A DNA stretch of 64,000 nucleotides, from the NCBI RefSeq assembly GCF_003010965.1, contig NZ_PGGM01000004.1, forward strand, positions 186,001-250,000, given 5' to 3'. Source of the DNA: Phyllobacterium sophorae (GTDB lineage Bacteria; Pseudomonadota; Alphaproteobacteria; Rhizobiales; Rhizobiaceae). A program made the translations under genes and the position numbers. Of the stretch, positions 1 to 8,240 are shown in pieces (position 1 is the stretch's first letter; the number at the start of each line of letters is the position of its first letter). The notes under the pieces are model-generated. The model was not told the origin of the DNA. It saw nothing but the letters and a program-made list of their open reading frames with translations, and ran no database searches.

Positions 1-126
1 CTGATCAAACGCATCAACGGCCAGCCCGCCCACCTGATCGAATTCGCCGACGGGCTCGAGGTCGAGCGCACCGTGCACGCGATGGCACGCTCGTTCAACG
101 AGCAGCGCTGGGTTGATGTGCGGTGA
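1..126 (+). CDS. Gfo/Idh/MocA-family oxidoreductase, C-terminal fragment
   Basis: The window opens inside a gene read in frame 1; 41 codons remain before a TGA. The tail contains FADGLEVERTVHAMARSF, which resembles the C-terminal helix of Gfo/Idh/MocA sugar and inositol dehydrogenases, where a conserved D-G-x-E-V-x-R-T segment precedes the last helix. The NAD-binding domain lies outside the window, so neither substrate nor start can be given. The gene runs towards the converging inositol operon, with a composite palindromic repeat between them. The family call rests only on this short tail, so another oxidoreductase is possible. Confidence 0.55.
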   Translation: MIKRINGQPAHLIEFADGLEVERTVHAMARSFNEQRWVDVR

Positions 127-143
127 TGGTATCCCGAACAGCC

Positions 144-323
144 GATGCCGATTATCTCCCCCTTTGTGGGGGAGAAAGGATTTTCTTGGATTTAGCCTCT
201 TCGCTAAATCCTTAGAAAATCCAAGAGAGGGGGTAGTTCAATAGAGCAAATCCCCTCTCTGGCGATTTCTAGCGCTTAGCAAGAGCTAAGATGCTGAAAT
301 CGCTACCAGGGCGAGCCACGGGT
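144..323. repeat. Composite palindromic intergenic repeat, copy 1 of 3
   Basis: This copy begins GATGCCGATTATCTCCCC and contains an outer C-rich/G-rich hairpin. Inside are a hairpin with arms of the type GGATTTTCTTGGATTTAGC / GCTAAATCCTTAGAAAATCC and a second hairpin around GCGATTTCTAGCGCTTAGC / GCTAAGATGCTGAAATCGC. Copies at 1413 and 4248 share the order and orientation of the parts. It lies between two converging genes and could act as a bidirectional terminator. Confidence 0.8.
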
Positions 324-356
324 CTCGTCCGCCTTCGGGGAGCTATAACGGACAAC

Positions 357-1346
357 TCAGACCGTGATCGTCTTGCCTTCATTGACCGACCTTAGCGCCG
401 CATCGGCAAGCGCCAGTGCGATCAGCCCATCCTCGCCGCTCGGTGCTGCCTTCGTGCCCGTCGCGATTGCATTGATGAATGTGGCGATCTCGTTGGCATA
501 GGCTTCCGTATAGCGGGTCATGAAAAAGTCGTGCAGCGGCGGGCGGGTATAGCCCCTGCCATTGGCGATCTCGATCGACACCGGCCGCTGGTTCTCCGCG
601 GCCGCCATGCCCTTCGAGCCGTGCACTTCGATACGCTGGTCATAACCATAGGTCGCACGCCGTGAGTTTGAGATCACGCACTGCTTGCCCGACGCGGTCG
701 AGAGAATGACGCTGACGCTGTCATAGTCGCCCAGTTCGCCGATCTTCTTGTCCACCAGCACCGAGGCATGGGCGGTCACCGCAACGGGTTCCTCTCCGAG
801 CAGAAAACGGGCCATATCGAAATCATGGATTGTCATGTCGCGGAAGATACCGCCCGAACGGCTGATATATTCGGCCGGCGGTGCGCCCGGATCGCGCGAA
901 GTGATCGTAACCATCTCTACATCGCCTATGGCGCCGTCGTCGATCGCTTTGCGCACGGCGGCGAAATGCGGATCGAAGCGGCGATTGAAGCCGACCATCA
1001 GCGTGGCCCCGGTTTCCTTGACCACGGCGAGGCACTGCCTCACGCGCTCCACGTCGAGATCGATCGGCTTCTCGCAGAAGATCGCCTTTCCGGCCCGGGA
1101 AAAGCGCTCGATCAGATCCGCATGCGTATCGGTCGGCGTGCAGATGATGACGGCATCGATGTCCGAAGCCTTCTCGATTTCGTCGATGGTGCGGATTTCG
1201 CAGCCATGCGCGGCGGAAAGATCCTTGGCGGCCTGTTCGAAAGCATCGGCGACAGCGACCAGTTTCGCTTGGCGGTTGGACGTCACCGCCTTCGCGTGGA
1301 CCTTGCCGATACGGCCTGCACCGAGCAGACCAAAACGTACAGTCAT
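357..1346 (-). CDS. iolG: Inositol 2-dehydrogenase
   Basis: This is a 329-residue Gfo/Idh/MocA enzyme predicted to oxidise myo-inositol to 2-keto-myo-inositol (scyllo-inosose) with NAD+ in the cytoplasm. The Rossmann motif LLGAGRIGKVHA is at residues 7-18. The family triad is visible as K93 in CEKP, D170 and H174 in RDMTIHDFDMARFL. The start is supported by GAGGGT five bases upstream. It is the last gene of a minus-strand series after an inositol-type ABC transporter, separated from the permease gene by a composite repeat. The sequence strongly resembles rhizobial IdhA/IolG; action on a related inositol or on D-chiro-inositol cannot be excluded. Confidence 0.88.
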   Translation of the reverse strand: MTVRFGLLGAGRIGKVHAKAVTSNRQAKLVAVADAFEQAAKDLSAAHGCEIRTIDEIEKASDIDAVIICTPTDTHADLIERFSRAGKAIFCEKPIDLDVERVRQCLAVVKETGATLMVGFNRRFDPHFAAVRKAIDDGAIGDVEMVTITSRDPGAPPAEYISRSGGIFRDMTIHDFDMARFLLGEEPVAVTAHASVLVDKKIGELGDYDSVSVILSTASGKQCVISNSRRATYGYDQRIEVHGSKGMAAAENQRPVSIEIANGRGYTRPPLHDFFMTRYTEAYANEIATFINAIATGTKAAPSGEDGLIALALADAALRSVNEGKTITV

Positions 1347-1412
1347 TTCATACCCTCTTAAAAGAAGCCCGGAAGGATCCCGGGCGTTGCAGATTGATTC
1401 CTTGCCGTCAGT

Positions 1413-1592
1413 GCCGCGTTTATCTCCTCCTTGAGGGGGAGAAAGGATTTTCTTGGATTTAGTCTCTTTGCTAAATCCTTAGAAAATCCAAGAGAGGGGG
1501 TATTTGACCCAGCAAATCCCCTCACTTGCGATTTCTAGCACTTAGCAAGAGCTAAGATGCTGAAATCGCTATCTCTCCCACAAGGGGAGAGA
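1413..1592. repeat. Composite palindromic intergenic repeat, copy 2 of 3
   Basis: This has the same modules and orientation as the copy at 144: a TATCTCCTCC/GGGGGAGA hairpin, then the GGATTTTCTTGGATTTAG / CTAAATCCTTAGAAAATCC hairpin, then the GCGATTTCTAGC hairpin, then a closing TCTCTCCCACAAGGGGAGAGA hairpin (split here as TCTCTCCC / GGGGAGAGA arms). A separate small hairpin, GCCCGG/CCGGGC at 1367-1385, lies just upstream of iolG. The repeat separates the permease gene from iolG inside one apparent operon. Confidence 0.8.
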
Positions 1593-1606
1593 TAGCCGGC
1601 GTCTCA

Positions 1607-2635
1607 CTAGACCTTGCGCTTCTTCTGGCGATATACGTCCACGATCACGGCCGCAACGATGATCACGCCCTTGATGATCTCCTGGTAATAGGCGTCCACC
1701 CGCAGGAAGGTGAAGCCGGAGATCATGACACCGAGAATGATGGCGCCGATAACGGTGCCGGTGATGCGGCCGATACCGCCCGTCAGCGACGTTCCGCCAA
1801 TGACGGCAGCGGCAATGGCGTCAAGTTCGTAGGTGACGCCCATGCCCGCCTGTGCCGTTTGCGCACGGGCGGCACTGACGATACCCGCAAGACCCGCCAG
1901 CAAACCGGCAATGGCATAAACCTTGATCAGGTGCCGCTCGATATTGATACCGGAAACGCGTGCCGCCTGCAGATTGGCGCCAATGGCGTAGGTGAACTTG
2001 CCGTAGCGTGTGTAGCGCAGGGCAATGTGGAAGATCAGCGCCACCACCAGGAAAACGACCACCGGCCATATACTGGTGCCGATGAAATTGAATTGGTCGG
2101 TAAGGCCGGAAACCGGCGAGCCCTTGGTGTACCATTTCGCCACGCCGCGGGCAGAGACCATCATGCCGAGCGTAGCGATGAACGGCGGTATCTTGGTGAA
2201 CGCGATGAGCCAGCCATTGACGATGCCGGCAAGTAGCCCGATGCCGAGACCAATGCCGATGGGGATGAAAAACGGCAGGTCCGTCAAAGCTGGATAGACC
2301 GGCCGGGCCCAAGTGGAGGACTGGGCGAAACTTGCGGCGATCATCGCCGTCATGCCGACGACGGAGCCGGAGGAAAGATCGATGCCGCCGGTAATGATGA
2401 CCTGCGTCACGCCGACGGCGATGATGCCTATGACGGAGACCTGCAGGATGATGATCCGCAGGCGCTGCACATTCATCAGGAAACTTTGACCGGCAAAAAT
2501 CCAGCCGAGAAGCTCAAAAATCAGCGCGATGCCAATCAGCACCAGAAGGATATTGACCTCCGGCGGCAGCCGGCGGCGGCTCCTGCGCGCGAGTGCTGGT
2601 GTTGGCGCCTTGGCGGTTACTTGTTCGCTAGTCAT
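1607..2635 (-). CDS. iatP: Inositol-type sugar ABC transporter, permease
   Basis: This is a 342-residue inner-membrane permease of the CUT2 (RbsC/BPD_transp_2) family. After a short basic N-terminus it has a series of hydrophobic helices and conserved RbsC-like segments [13 protein letters not shown] (about residue 87) and [15 protein letters not shown] (about 276). It would form the channel with the CUT2 ATPase just upstream and the binding protein beyond. AGGAAA precedes the start. Its place between that ATPase and inositol dehydrogenase, on the same strand, suggests inositol as substrate and the symbol used for rhizobial inositol importers. Family membership is clear; substrate is inferred from context. 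Confidence 0.85.
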   Translation of the reverse strand: MTSEQVTAKAPTPALARRSRRRLPPEVNILLVLIGIALIFELLGWIFAGQSFLMNVQRLRIIILQVSVIGIIAVGVTQVIITGGIDLSSGSVVGMTAMIAASFAQSSTWARPVYPALTDLPFFIPIGIGLGIGLLAGIVNGWLIAFTKIPPFIATLGMMVSARGVAKWYTKGSPVSGLTDQFNFIGTSIWPVVVFLVVALIFHIALRYTRYGKFTYAIGANLQAARVSGINIERHLIKVYAIAGLLAGLAGIVSAARAQTAQAGMGVTYELDAIAAAVIGGTSLTGGIGRITGTVIGAIILGVMISGFTFLRVDAYYQEIIKGVIIVAAVIVDVYRQKKRKV

Positions 2636-2657
2636 TGTTGTTTCCTCCCCGGGGCGC

Positions 2658-4199
2658 TCATTTTGAGGCGAGCTCCATAACTTTTACCTGGGTTGCTTCC
2701 GCACGATCGAGAAAACCGGTCACCCGGCCCTCGTGCATCACCATGATCCGGTCGCTCATCCCGAGCACTTCCGGCATTTCCGACGAGATCATGATTACCG
2801 CCACGCCCTGGCCTGCGAGCTGGGACACGAGGCGATGGATCTCCGCCTTGGCGCCGACATCGATGCCGCGGGTCGGCTCGTCGAGAATGAGGATTTTCGG
2901 ATTGGTCAAAAGCCAGCGGCCGATCAGCACCTTTTGCTGATTGCCGCCGGAAAGGTTTTCGACTCTCTCCTCCATGTTCGGCGTCTTGACCCGCAGCGTA
3001 TCGCTCATGGTCTTGCACGCCTTGGTAATTTCCTTCTCGGCGACAAAACCGTACTTCACGAAGCGATCCTGCAGCACGGCGATCTGCATGTTCTCGAGCA
3101 CATCGAGGATGAGCAGACAGCCGGTCTCCTTGCGGTCTTCCGTGATAAAAGCCATGCCATGGCTGATCGCCTGGTTTGGCGAATTCATCTTGATCGGCTT
3201 GCCATTGATTTCGATGGTCCCCTCCGTTGCCGGCGTCACACCAAAAATCGTCTCGGCCACATTCGACCGTCCGGAACCAACCAGACCGGCAACACCGAGA
3301 ATTTCTCCTGCCCGGACTTCGAACGAAACATTGTGGAACACGTTCTTCAGCGAAAGGTCCTTAACCGAAAGCACCACGCCGCCAATCGGCACGGTTTCTT
3401 TCGGGAACATCTGGGTGATCTCGCGCCCGACCATCATCTTGATGATGTCGTCGCGTGTTACATCAGTCGAGAGATGCGTGCCGATGTAGCGGCCGTCGCG
3501 GAATACCGAAAACTCGTCGGCAATCTCGAACAGCTCGCTCATCTTGTGGGTAATATAGACGATGCCGATGCCTTGTGCGCGCAAGTCGCGGATAATCGCG
3601 AACAGATGCTCCACTTCGCGCTCGGTCAGGGCCGAAGTCGGCTCATCCATGATCAGCACATCGGATTCGTAGGAAACCGCCTTGGCAATCTCTACCATCT
3701 GCCGGTTGGCAACACTGAGGTCCCGAACCTGGCTTTCCGGGTCGAGCGTGATGTTCAGCCGCTGGAAAAGCTCGGCCGTCATGTCATACATCTTGCCGTG
3801 GTCGACGAAGCCGAAACTGTTCTTCGGCTCGCGCCGGATCCAGATATTTTCCGCCACTGTCATGAACGGCATCAGGTTGAGCTCCTGATGGATCATGGCG
3901 ATGCCATTCTCCAGAGCATCCAGGGGTGATTTGAGGCGGATCGGCAGGCCCTTGAGATAAACCTCGCCCTGATCCGGAATATATATTCCAGCAAGAATCT
4001 TCATCAGTGTGGATTTACCGGCACCGTTCTCGCCCATCAGCGCATGCACCGTGCCGCGCTTCAGCCGGAATTGCACATTGTCCAGCGCCAGCACGCCGGG
4101 AAATTCCTTGCGGATATTTTCAACGTTCAGAAGATATTCCGCCTGCGGTATGGCGCCACTCGCGCGCACCGCGGCCATGGTCGAGGGACTGACTGACAT
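2658..4199 (-). CDS. iatA: Inositol-type sugar ABC transporter, duplicated ATPase
   Basis: This is a 513-residue CUT2 ATPase with two fused nucleotide-binding domains, as in RbsA/MglA. The first has Walker [13 protein letters not shown] and Walker [12 protein letters not shown]. The second has the degenerate P-loop GLVGSGRSN, signature LSGGNQQKV and Walker [13 protein letters not shown], the asymmetry normal for this family. An ATG at 4205 abuts the Shine-Dalgarno GGGAGGAG; the ATG at 4199 has better spacing and was chosen. It ends 22 bases before the permease start. It powers import of the sugar or cyclitol delivered by the binding protein upstream, from which a composite repeat separates it. 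Confidence 0.88.
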   Translation of the reverse strand: MSVSPSTMAAVRASGAIPQAEYLLNVENIRKEFPGVLALDNVQFRLKRGTVHALMGENGAGKSTLMKILAGIYIPDQGEVYLKGLPIRLKSPLDALENGIAMIHQELNLMPFMTVAENIWIRREPKNSFGFVDHGKMYDMTAELFQRLNITLDPESQVRDLSVANRQMVEIAKAVSYESDVLIMDEPTSALTEREVEHLFAIIRDLRAQGIGIVYITHKMSELFEIADEFSVFRDGRYIGTHLSTDVTRDDIIKMMVGREITQMFPKETVPIGGVVLSVKDLSLKNVFHNVSFEVRAGEILGVAGLVGSGRSNVAETIFGVTPATEGTIEINGKPIKMNSPNQAISHGMAFITEDRKETGCLLILDVLENMQIAVLQDRFVKYGFVAEKEITKACKTMSDTLRVKTPNMEERVENLSGGNQQKVLIGRWLLTNPKILILDEPTRGIDVGAKAEIHRLVSQLAGQGVAVIMISSEMPEVLGMSDRIMVMHEGRVTGFLDRAEATQVKVMELASK

Positions 4200-4247
4200 G
4201 ATCATCTCCTCCCAGAGAGGCTTTATTATAACATCATCAAAAACGCT

Positions 4248-4438
4248 GATGCCGATTATCTCCCCCCTTGCGGGGGAGAAAGGATTTTCCTGGATTTAGC
4301 CCTTTGCTAATCCTTGGAAAATCCAAGAGAGGGGATTTCGCTTCATTCACAGCTATCCCCTCTCTTGTGATTTCTAGCACTTAGCCAACAGGCTAAGATG
4401 CTGAAATCACTTTCTCTCCCGCAAGGGGAGAGATAGAC
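4248..4438. repeat. Composite palindromic intergenic repeat, copy 3 of 3
   Basis: This is the longest and most complete copy. It starts GATGCCGATTATCTCCCC as copy 1 does and ends with the CTCTCCCGCAAGGGGAGAG hairpin. It sits between the binding-protein gene and the ATPase gene. In transporter operons such hairpins commonly lower expression of downstream parts relative to the binding protein; that role is inferred here. Confidence 0.8.
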
Positions 4439-4447
4439 TCGGCGTCC

Positions 4448-5377
4448 TTAATTGGACTTCTGGTACTTCGACAAGTTCTCCGGCGTCACCAGCTCGAAAG
4501 GCACATAGACCTTGGTCTCGACCTTCTCGCCCTTGGCAAGCTTCAGCGCCGCGTCAACGGCACCCTGGCCCTGGCCGGCGGCGTTCTGGAACACCGTTAC
4601 GTCGAGGTCGCCGGCAGCCATGGCGGCAAGCGCGTCCTGCGTGGCATCGACACCGCCGATAACGACCGTGTCCATCGCGCGTCCGGCAGCCTTGAGCGCC
4701 TGGATCGCGCCAATGGCCATTTCGTCATTGTTGGAGACGACCGCATCGAACTTCAGACCAGCGGAGAGCCAGTTCGTCATCAGGTCCGCGCCCTGCGTAC
4801 GGGACCAGTTGGCGGTCTGTTCTTCAACGATCTTGAGACCTTTGCACTCATCGGTCGCGATCACGTCGTGAATGTCCTTGGTGCGCTGACGCGCTGCCTG
4901 ATTGGACAATTCGCCCATCATGACAACGATATCGCCCTTGCCCTTGAGCAGGCGGCAGACTTCCTTGGTCTCGAGCGTTCCGGATTCGACTTCGTTCGAA
5001 GCCACGAAGGCCTGCTTCTCGGGAAGTTCGTTGACGTTCACCGGCTCGCGGTTGACATAAACCAGTGGAATGCCTGCCTCGGCGGCGATCTTCGACATGG
5101 CAGCGGTAGCGTCCGTATCGACCGGGTTGACGATGATGGCGTCGACCTTGGATGCAATGAAGTTCTGGATCTGGCTCTGCTGCTTGGCAACGTCATTCTG
5201 CGCGTCTTCAACCTGCAGCGTCACGCCATCCAGCGTCTTGGCATAATCCTGCATGCCATTGCGCAGAACCGTCAGGAAGTTGTCGTCGAACAGAGCCATC
5301 GACACGCCAATATTGGCGGCAGACGCCGACCCCATCATCAAGGCTGAAACAGCCACGCCCAACAAAAGCTTTTTCAT
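4448..5377 (-). CDS. ibpA: Inositol-type periplasmic binding protein
   Basis: This is a 309-residue periplasmic-binding-protein-like (peripla_BP_4/RbsB class) protein. A Sec signal peptide, MKKLLLGVAVSALMMGSASA, is followed by ANIGVSMALFDDNFL. The motifs DAIIVNPVDTDA and AVVSNNDEMAIGAIQALK are typical of CUT2 sugar-binding proteins. A longer frame starts upstream, but the ATG at 5377 follows GGAGGAG with ideal spacing and begins the signal peptide. It is the first gene of the ABC transporter/iolG series and the only one preceded by a long AT-rich non-coding region. Similarity to rhizobial IbpA/IatA-type inositol binding proteins plus iolG suggests myo-inositol as ligand. The exact ligand is inferred. 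Confidence 0.85.
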   Translation of the reverse strand: MKKLLLGVAVSALMMGSASAANIGVSMALFDDNFLTVLRNGMQDYAKTLDGVTLQVEDAQNDVAKQQSQIQNFIASKVDAIIVNPVDTDATAAMSKIAAEAGIPLVYVNREPVNVNELPEKQAFVASNEVESGTLETKEVCRLLKGKGDIVVMMGELSNQAARQRTKDIHDVIATDECKGLKIVEEQTANWSRTQGADLMTNWLSAGLKFDAVVSNNDEMAIGAIQALKAAGRAMDTVVIGGVDATQDALAAMAAGDLDVTVFQNAAGQGQGAVDAALKLAKGEKVETKVYVPFELVTPENLSKYQKSN

Positions 5378-5753
5378 TTCTTCTCCTCCACAAATGGTGC
5401 CCGATTGCACCGTTATTGGCACACCGGTTTAATCCGGAAGCTCCTCATGCCGTCCCAATGCGCGGCCAACCTACCCTTGGCTTGCGAAAGATCTGGCATG
5501 GAGAGTGCGCGAAGTTTCGCGCAAACTTGATTCTGAGCTCAATTACGGAACATACAGACCGTCACACTCAGTTTCTGAAATATTTATTCCATTTTCTGTT
5601 CGCAGCGTCAAGCCGGATTCAGCCGTCCAATTCAATAAATGGACATCAAATCTTTGCACGGCTGTGCAATTTTGCATCGGCGGCGATCTATTCTAAATTA
5701 AGGGATGGGTAACCATTGGCGCCTATGCCGGGATGATACGAACGGAGGAGCCC
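5378..5753. other. Gene-free AT-rich region upstream of the inositol operon
   Basis: No convincing gene is present in these 376 bases. The stretch 5540-5700 is much richer in A+T than its surroundings and probably holds the promoter for the minus-strand transporter operon. It contains the IolR-like site at 5577 and the inverted repeat GCGCGAA-N3-TTCGCGC near 5506. Confidence 0.5.
5577..5590. promoter_or_regulatory. Possible IolR-type operator
   Basis: On the minus strand the sequence is GGAATAAATATTTC. The motif reported for rhizobial IolR is GGAA-N6-TTCC, so this matches at seven of eight positions. It lies about 200 bases upstream of the inositol binding-protein gene. The match is short and could arise by chance in AT-rich DNA. 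Confidence 0.3.
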
Positions 5754-5894
5754 ATGATCCACCAATGCGTTGTGATTGCCGTATTTTTGATCCTGTTCGC
5801 CTTGCTCGGGGCACTGGCATTGTTCTCTAAAGACGATCCTTTGCCCAACAGGACACCCCCCTCGGCAGTCGAAGCGCCCTCGTCCGCGTCTTGA
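5754..5894 (+). CDS. Small one-helix membrane protein (46 aa)
   Basis: This reading frame is preceded by a strong Shine-Dalgarno, GGAGGAG, at ideal spacing. The product starts MIHQCVVIAVFLILFALLGA, a single hydrophobic helix of about 20 residues, followed by a short polar Pro/Ser/Ala-rich tail. I do not recognise a family. It is the first of several tiny membrane proteins between 5.7 and 7.6 kb and is divergent from the inositol operon. The ribosome binding site and clear hydrophobic segment make it more likely real than chance. Confidence 0.55.
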   Translation: MIHQCVVIAVFLILFALLGALALFSKDDPLPNRTPPSAVEAPSSAS

Positions 5895-5921
5895 ACGGCA
5901 ATCGACCCGCAGGGGCACGCA

Positions 5922-6050
5922 ATGACCAAGGCCGCCGCAAGGACCACGTTGCAATTGGGTTACGGGATGGTCTCGTCGCGCCGGCTTGCCTGGAATGGCG
6001 ACGTTCACGAGATCGCGCTGGTCATCGGAGGGCCAAAAAAGCAACAGTGA
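5922..6050 (+). CDS. Possible small soluble protein (42 aa)
   Basis: A 42-codon frame starts at an ATG preceded by AGGGG and ends before a hairpin followed by T-rich sequence at 6050-6080. The product begins MTKAAARTTLQLGYGMVSSR and is basic, with no membrane segment. No family is recognised. Support is limited to the weak ribosome binding site, the position between two better small genes and the absence of any competing frame. Confidence 0.25.
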   Translation: MTKAAARTTLQLGYGMVSSRRLAWNGDVHEIALVIGGPKKQQ

Positions 6051-6178
6051 ACGGTTTTTTTGGCGCCTCACCCGCGAGGGTGAAGAACTTTGTAAATTGC
6101 CCTCCTATTCTTCAATGACGGCAAGCGTATTTGAGCCGTGACAGAGCGGGAGTTGCGTAAGCATAAAGGGAGGACAAG

Positions 6179-6325
6179 ATGCTATCTCTATCAATCGACA
6201 GCCTGGCTGTTTTGATGCTGCTGGCATTATCGATGTCGTTCATGATTTCCCGGTATCCAAGCGGGATCGGGCAGCCAGTGTGGGGACGGTTGGGCCAGCG
6301 CGCGCCACTACCGCAAAGAAAATAA
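6179..6325 (+). CDS. Small one-helix membrane protein (48 aa)
   Basis: GGGAGGA precedes the ATG at good spacing. The product begins MLSLSIDSLAVLMLLALSMS, a hydrophobic helix over about residues 8-23, followed by a short basic, Gly/Pro/Gln-rich tail ending in RK. The family is not recognised. It lies between the 46-residue protein at 5754 and the phytochelatin-synthase-like gene, all on the plus strand but with gaps too long to call an operon. Confidence 0.5.
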   Translation: MLSLSIDSLAVLMLLALSMSFMISRYPSGIGQPVWGRLGQRAPLPQRK

Positions 6326-6522
6326 AGTTCAGCAGATTCTGTTTATACTGAATGATACATTTTCAACGATATTGCGCGGGGACTAGGCGGAGATGCGGTG
6401 TGGGGATGCCGCATCTCCCGGCTTTTTGCAATCCCGCGCGCACGGTCCTTGAGCGCATGTTGATTTGCGGTTTTTCCGCCTGACCGATAAGATTCATACG
6501 ACCGGCTGTCTAGGTTTCAGCG

Positions 6523-7179
6523 ATGAGGCGTCGTTTTGTTTTCAGTGTGGTTGCCTGCATCGCCCTCATCAGCGGGGCAGCGTTCCTCGTTGCGGGACAG
6601 TCCGGGGTTTCGTCCGAGGCAATTCAATCCTCGGTTGTCCGCGCACCGGAACTGATCGATCGCGCATGGCATCTGCCGGTGGCCGCGAGCTTCAATTCAG
6701 AATTGACGTGGCAATCCAATGGCTCCCGCTGCGGCCCTGCAAGCCTTGCAAATGCTTTCCGCTCCATCGGTGAAGAAGAGACGACCGAAGCCGCGGTTCT
6801 CGACGGGACCGGAAAGTGCTGGACCGGCTTTTGCATCATCGGACTCACACTCGATGAACTCGCCGAAGTCGCGCAACAGCATACCGGCAGGAAGGTGACT
6901 GTCGTCCGGGATCTGAACGCCAAAGAATTTCGCGAACATATGCGGCGCGCCAACGATCCAGACCGCCGTTACATCGTGAATTTCACCAGAGAAAAGGTGT
7001 TTGGCGGCGGCGGCGGCCATCATTCGCCGATCGGAGGGTATATGGAGGCCGAAGACCTGGTCTTTGTTCTCGATGTCAATGAAAACTACAGGCCCTGGCT
7101 CATCGAACGCGAACGGCTGTTCGCAGCCATGGATACGTTCGACGGAGACAAGAAGCGCGGCCTGCTGCTGATCGAATAA
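6523..7179 (+). CDS. Phytochelatin-synthase-like cysteine peptidase, exported
   Basis: This 218-residue protein matches the phytochelatin synthase fold (PF05023, papain-like clan). The catalytic triad is visible as C70 in NGSRCGPASLAN, H166 in GGGHHSPIGGY and D184 in FVLDVNENY. The N-terminus is basic then hydrophobic (about residues 5-26), a signal peptide or anchor, so the enzyme should act in the periplasm. Bacterial short homologues usually hydrolyse glutathione to gamma-Glu-Cys and make little phytochelatin because they lack the eukaryotic C-terminal Cys-rich domain, as here. It is flanked by tiny membrane proteins rather than metal transporters. Substrate and physiological role are inferred only from family. 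Confidence 0.85.
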   Translation: MRRRFVFSVVACIALISGAAFLVAGQSGVSSEAIQSSVVRAPELIDRAWHLPVAASFNSELTWQSNGSRCGPASLANAFRSIGEEETTEAAVLDGTGKCWTGFCIIGLTLDELAEVAQQHTGRKVTVVRDLNAKEFREHMRRANDPDRRYIVNFTREKVFGGGGGHHSPIGGYMEAEDLVFVLDVNENYRPWLIERERLFAAMDTFDGDKKRGLLLIE

Positions 7180-7200
7180 GCCCTGCCCCCTGGGCATGGC

Positions 7201-7226
7201 GGAACCATCTTGGCCTTAACGCGGTT
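7201..7226 (+). promoter_or_regulatory. EcfG (general stress sigma)-type promoter
   Basis: GGAAC at 7201-7205 is followed after 19 bases by TT at 7225-7226, matching the GGAAC-N18/19-TT pattern known for RpoE2/EcfG promoters in Sinorhizobium and relatives. It lies 25 bases upstream of the 43-residue membrane protein gene and has a close twin at 7401. Confidence 0.6.
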
Positions 7227-7250
7227 AACACAGCAACCGGAGGCGATCAC

Positions 7251-7382
7251 ATGCGCATGCAAACATGGATATCGACGGCTGTCATCATCATCCTTGCACT
7301 CGTGGCGTTCCTTTGGCTTTACCCGGCAAGCGATCAGACGCCCGGCCAACCTTCGCCGCATGCACTGGATCAGTCCAATTAA
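7251..7382 (+). CDS. Small one-helix membrane protein (43 aa)
   Basis: The ATG follows GGAGG at good spacing. The product begins MRMQTWISTAVIIILALVAF, giving one hydrophobic helix at about residues 6-25, then a short Pro/Gln/Ser-rich tail. An EcfG-type promoter lies just upstream, suggesting induction by general stress. The family is not recognised. It is topologically similar to the 48-residue protein at 7468, which has its own EcfG-type promoter. Confidence 0.6.
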   Translation: MRMQTWISTAVIIILALVAFLWLYPASDQTPGQPSPHALDQSN

Positions 7383-7400
7383 CCGGCCACGTCGGTTGAA

Positions 7401-7425
7401 GGAACCAGTTGTTTGCCGCAGCGTT
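7401..7425 (+). promoter_or_regulatory. EcfG (general stress sigma)-type promoter
   Basis: GGAAC at 7401-7405, then 16 bases, then CGTT at 7422-7425; counted as GGAAC-N18-TT it fits the alphaproteobacterial EcfG pattern fully. It precedes the 48-residue protein gene at 7468 and probably also drives the GFA-family gene 28 bases beyond. Confidence 0.65.
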
Positions 7426-7467
7426 ATCCCTTGGTCGCAATTCTTCCGCTCATCAAAGGATTAAACA

Positions 7468-7614
7468 TTGAACCGCAACGGTCTGTACTTAATTGTCGGT
7501 GCTCTTCTGGTCGTCGTCGTCGGCTTGGGCATCTATGTCTACCATGAAGAAACCAAGCCCGCCGGCGTCGAACTGAAGATCGGCGAGGGTGGCATCTCCA
7601 TAGAAGAAAATTGA
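7468..7614 (+). CDS. Small one-helix membrane protein (48 aa), TTG start
   Basis: This frame starts with TTG preceded by AAAGGA. The product reads MNRNGLYLIVGALLVVVVGL at the N-terminus, one clear membrane helix, then a charged tail with KPAGVELKIGEGGISIEEN. Similar tiny proteins of this form occur in rhizobia to my recollection, but no function is known to me. The EcfG-type promoter upstream predicts stress induction, and the GFA-family gene follows closely enough to share the transcript. Using TTG rather than ATG is the only way to include the membrane helix, since no in-frame ATG precedes it. Confidence 0.65.
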   Translation: MNRNGLYLIVGALLVVVVGLGIYVYHEETKPAGVELKIGEGGISIEEN

Positions 7615-7642
7615 TATGCTTGCTGTTTGAAGGGAGGGACCC

Positions 7643-8053
7643 ATGAAAGTCGACGGAGCGTGCCATTGCCGCCGCATAACGTTCACTTGCGATGCCGATC
7701 CGGATGAAGTGAGCATATGCCATTGTACCGACTGCCAGATCCTGACCGGGACGGCCTTTCGCACATCGGTTCCCGTGGCGGCGGACAACTTTCATATTCT
7801 ATCAGGGTCCCCAAAAACCTATATCAAGATCGCCGCAAGCGGCGCGCGCCGGGTACAGGCCTTTTGTGGTGAATGTGGTACGCCGATCTATGCAACCTCC
7901 GATAGCAACAATCCATCGGTCTACGGTGTGCGGGTCGGCACGCTCGATCAGCGTTCCCAATTGCGGCCAACCCATGCCGTCTGGCAGCGGTCGGCGCTTC
8001 CGTGGGTGCCGGCCATTGCCGGCATCACCGTCTATGACGAGGAAGACGGCTAG
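7643..8053 (+). CDS. GFA-family zinc-binding protein
   Basis: This 136-residue protein of the GFA/CENP-V family (named for glutathione-dependent formaldehyde-activating enzyme) has the paired zinc-binding Cys motifs GACHCRRITFTC (residues 6-17), SICHCTDCQ and AFCGECGTPIY. Most members are small cytoplasmic beta-tent proteins whose activity is unproven; the formaldehyde role applies to a few. GGGAGGG precedes the ATG. It lies 28 bases after the 48-residue membrane protein gene and probably shares its EcfG-type promoter, so stress induction is likely. Family is secure, reaction is not. Confidence 0.85.
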   Translation: MKVDGACHCRRITFTCDADPDEVSICHCTDCQILTGTAFRTSVPVAADNFHILSGSPKTYIKIAASGARRVQAFCGECGTPIYATSDSNNPSVYGVRVGTLDQRSQLRPTHAVWQRSALPWVPAIAGITVYDEEDG

Positions 8054-8240
8054 CCGCCCGGCCAAGGTGCGACGGTTCCCCTATCGCGCCCGATATTTCT
8101 AAGACTTATTGATAATTGACAGGGATCAGCAGGGGAAATAGTCACAATACCCTTTTTAATCGTTTTAAGCCGGCTTGGGAGGAAGCTGGTTTTGGCGGCG
8201 ACCGGCCGACGGCATTACGTCACGACGGCCTTGGCCCAGA

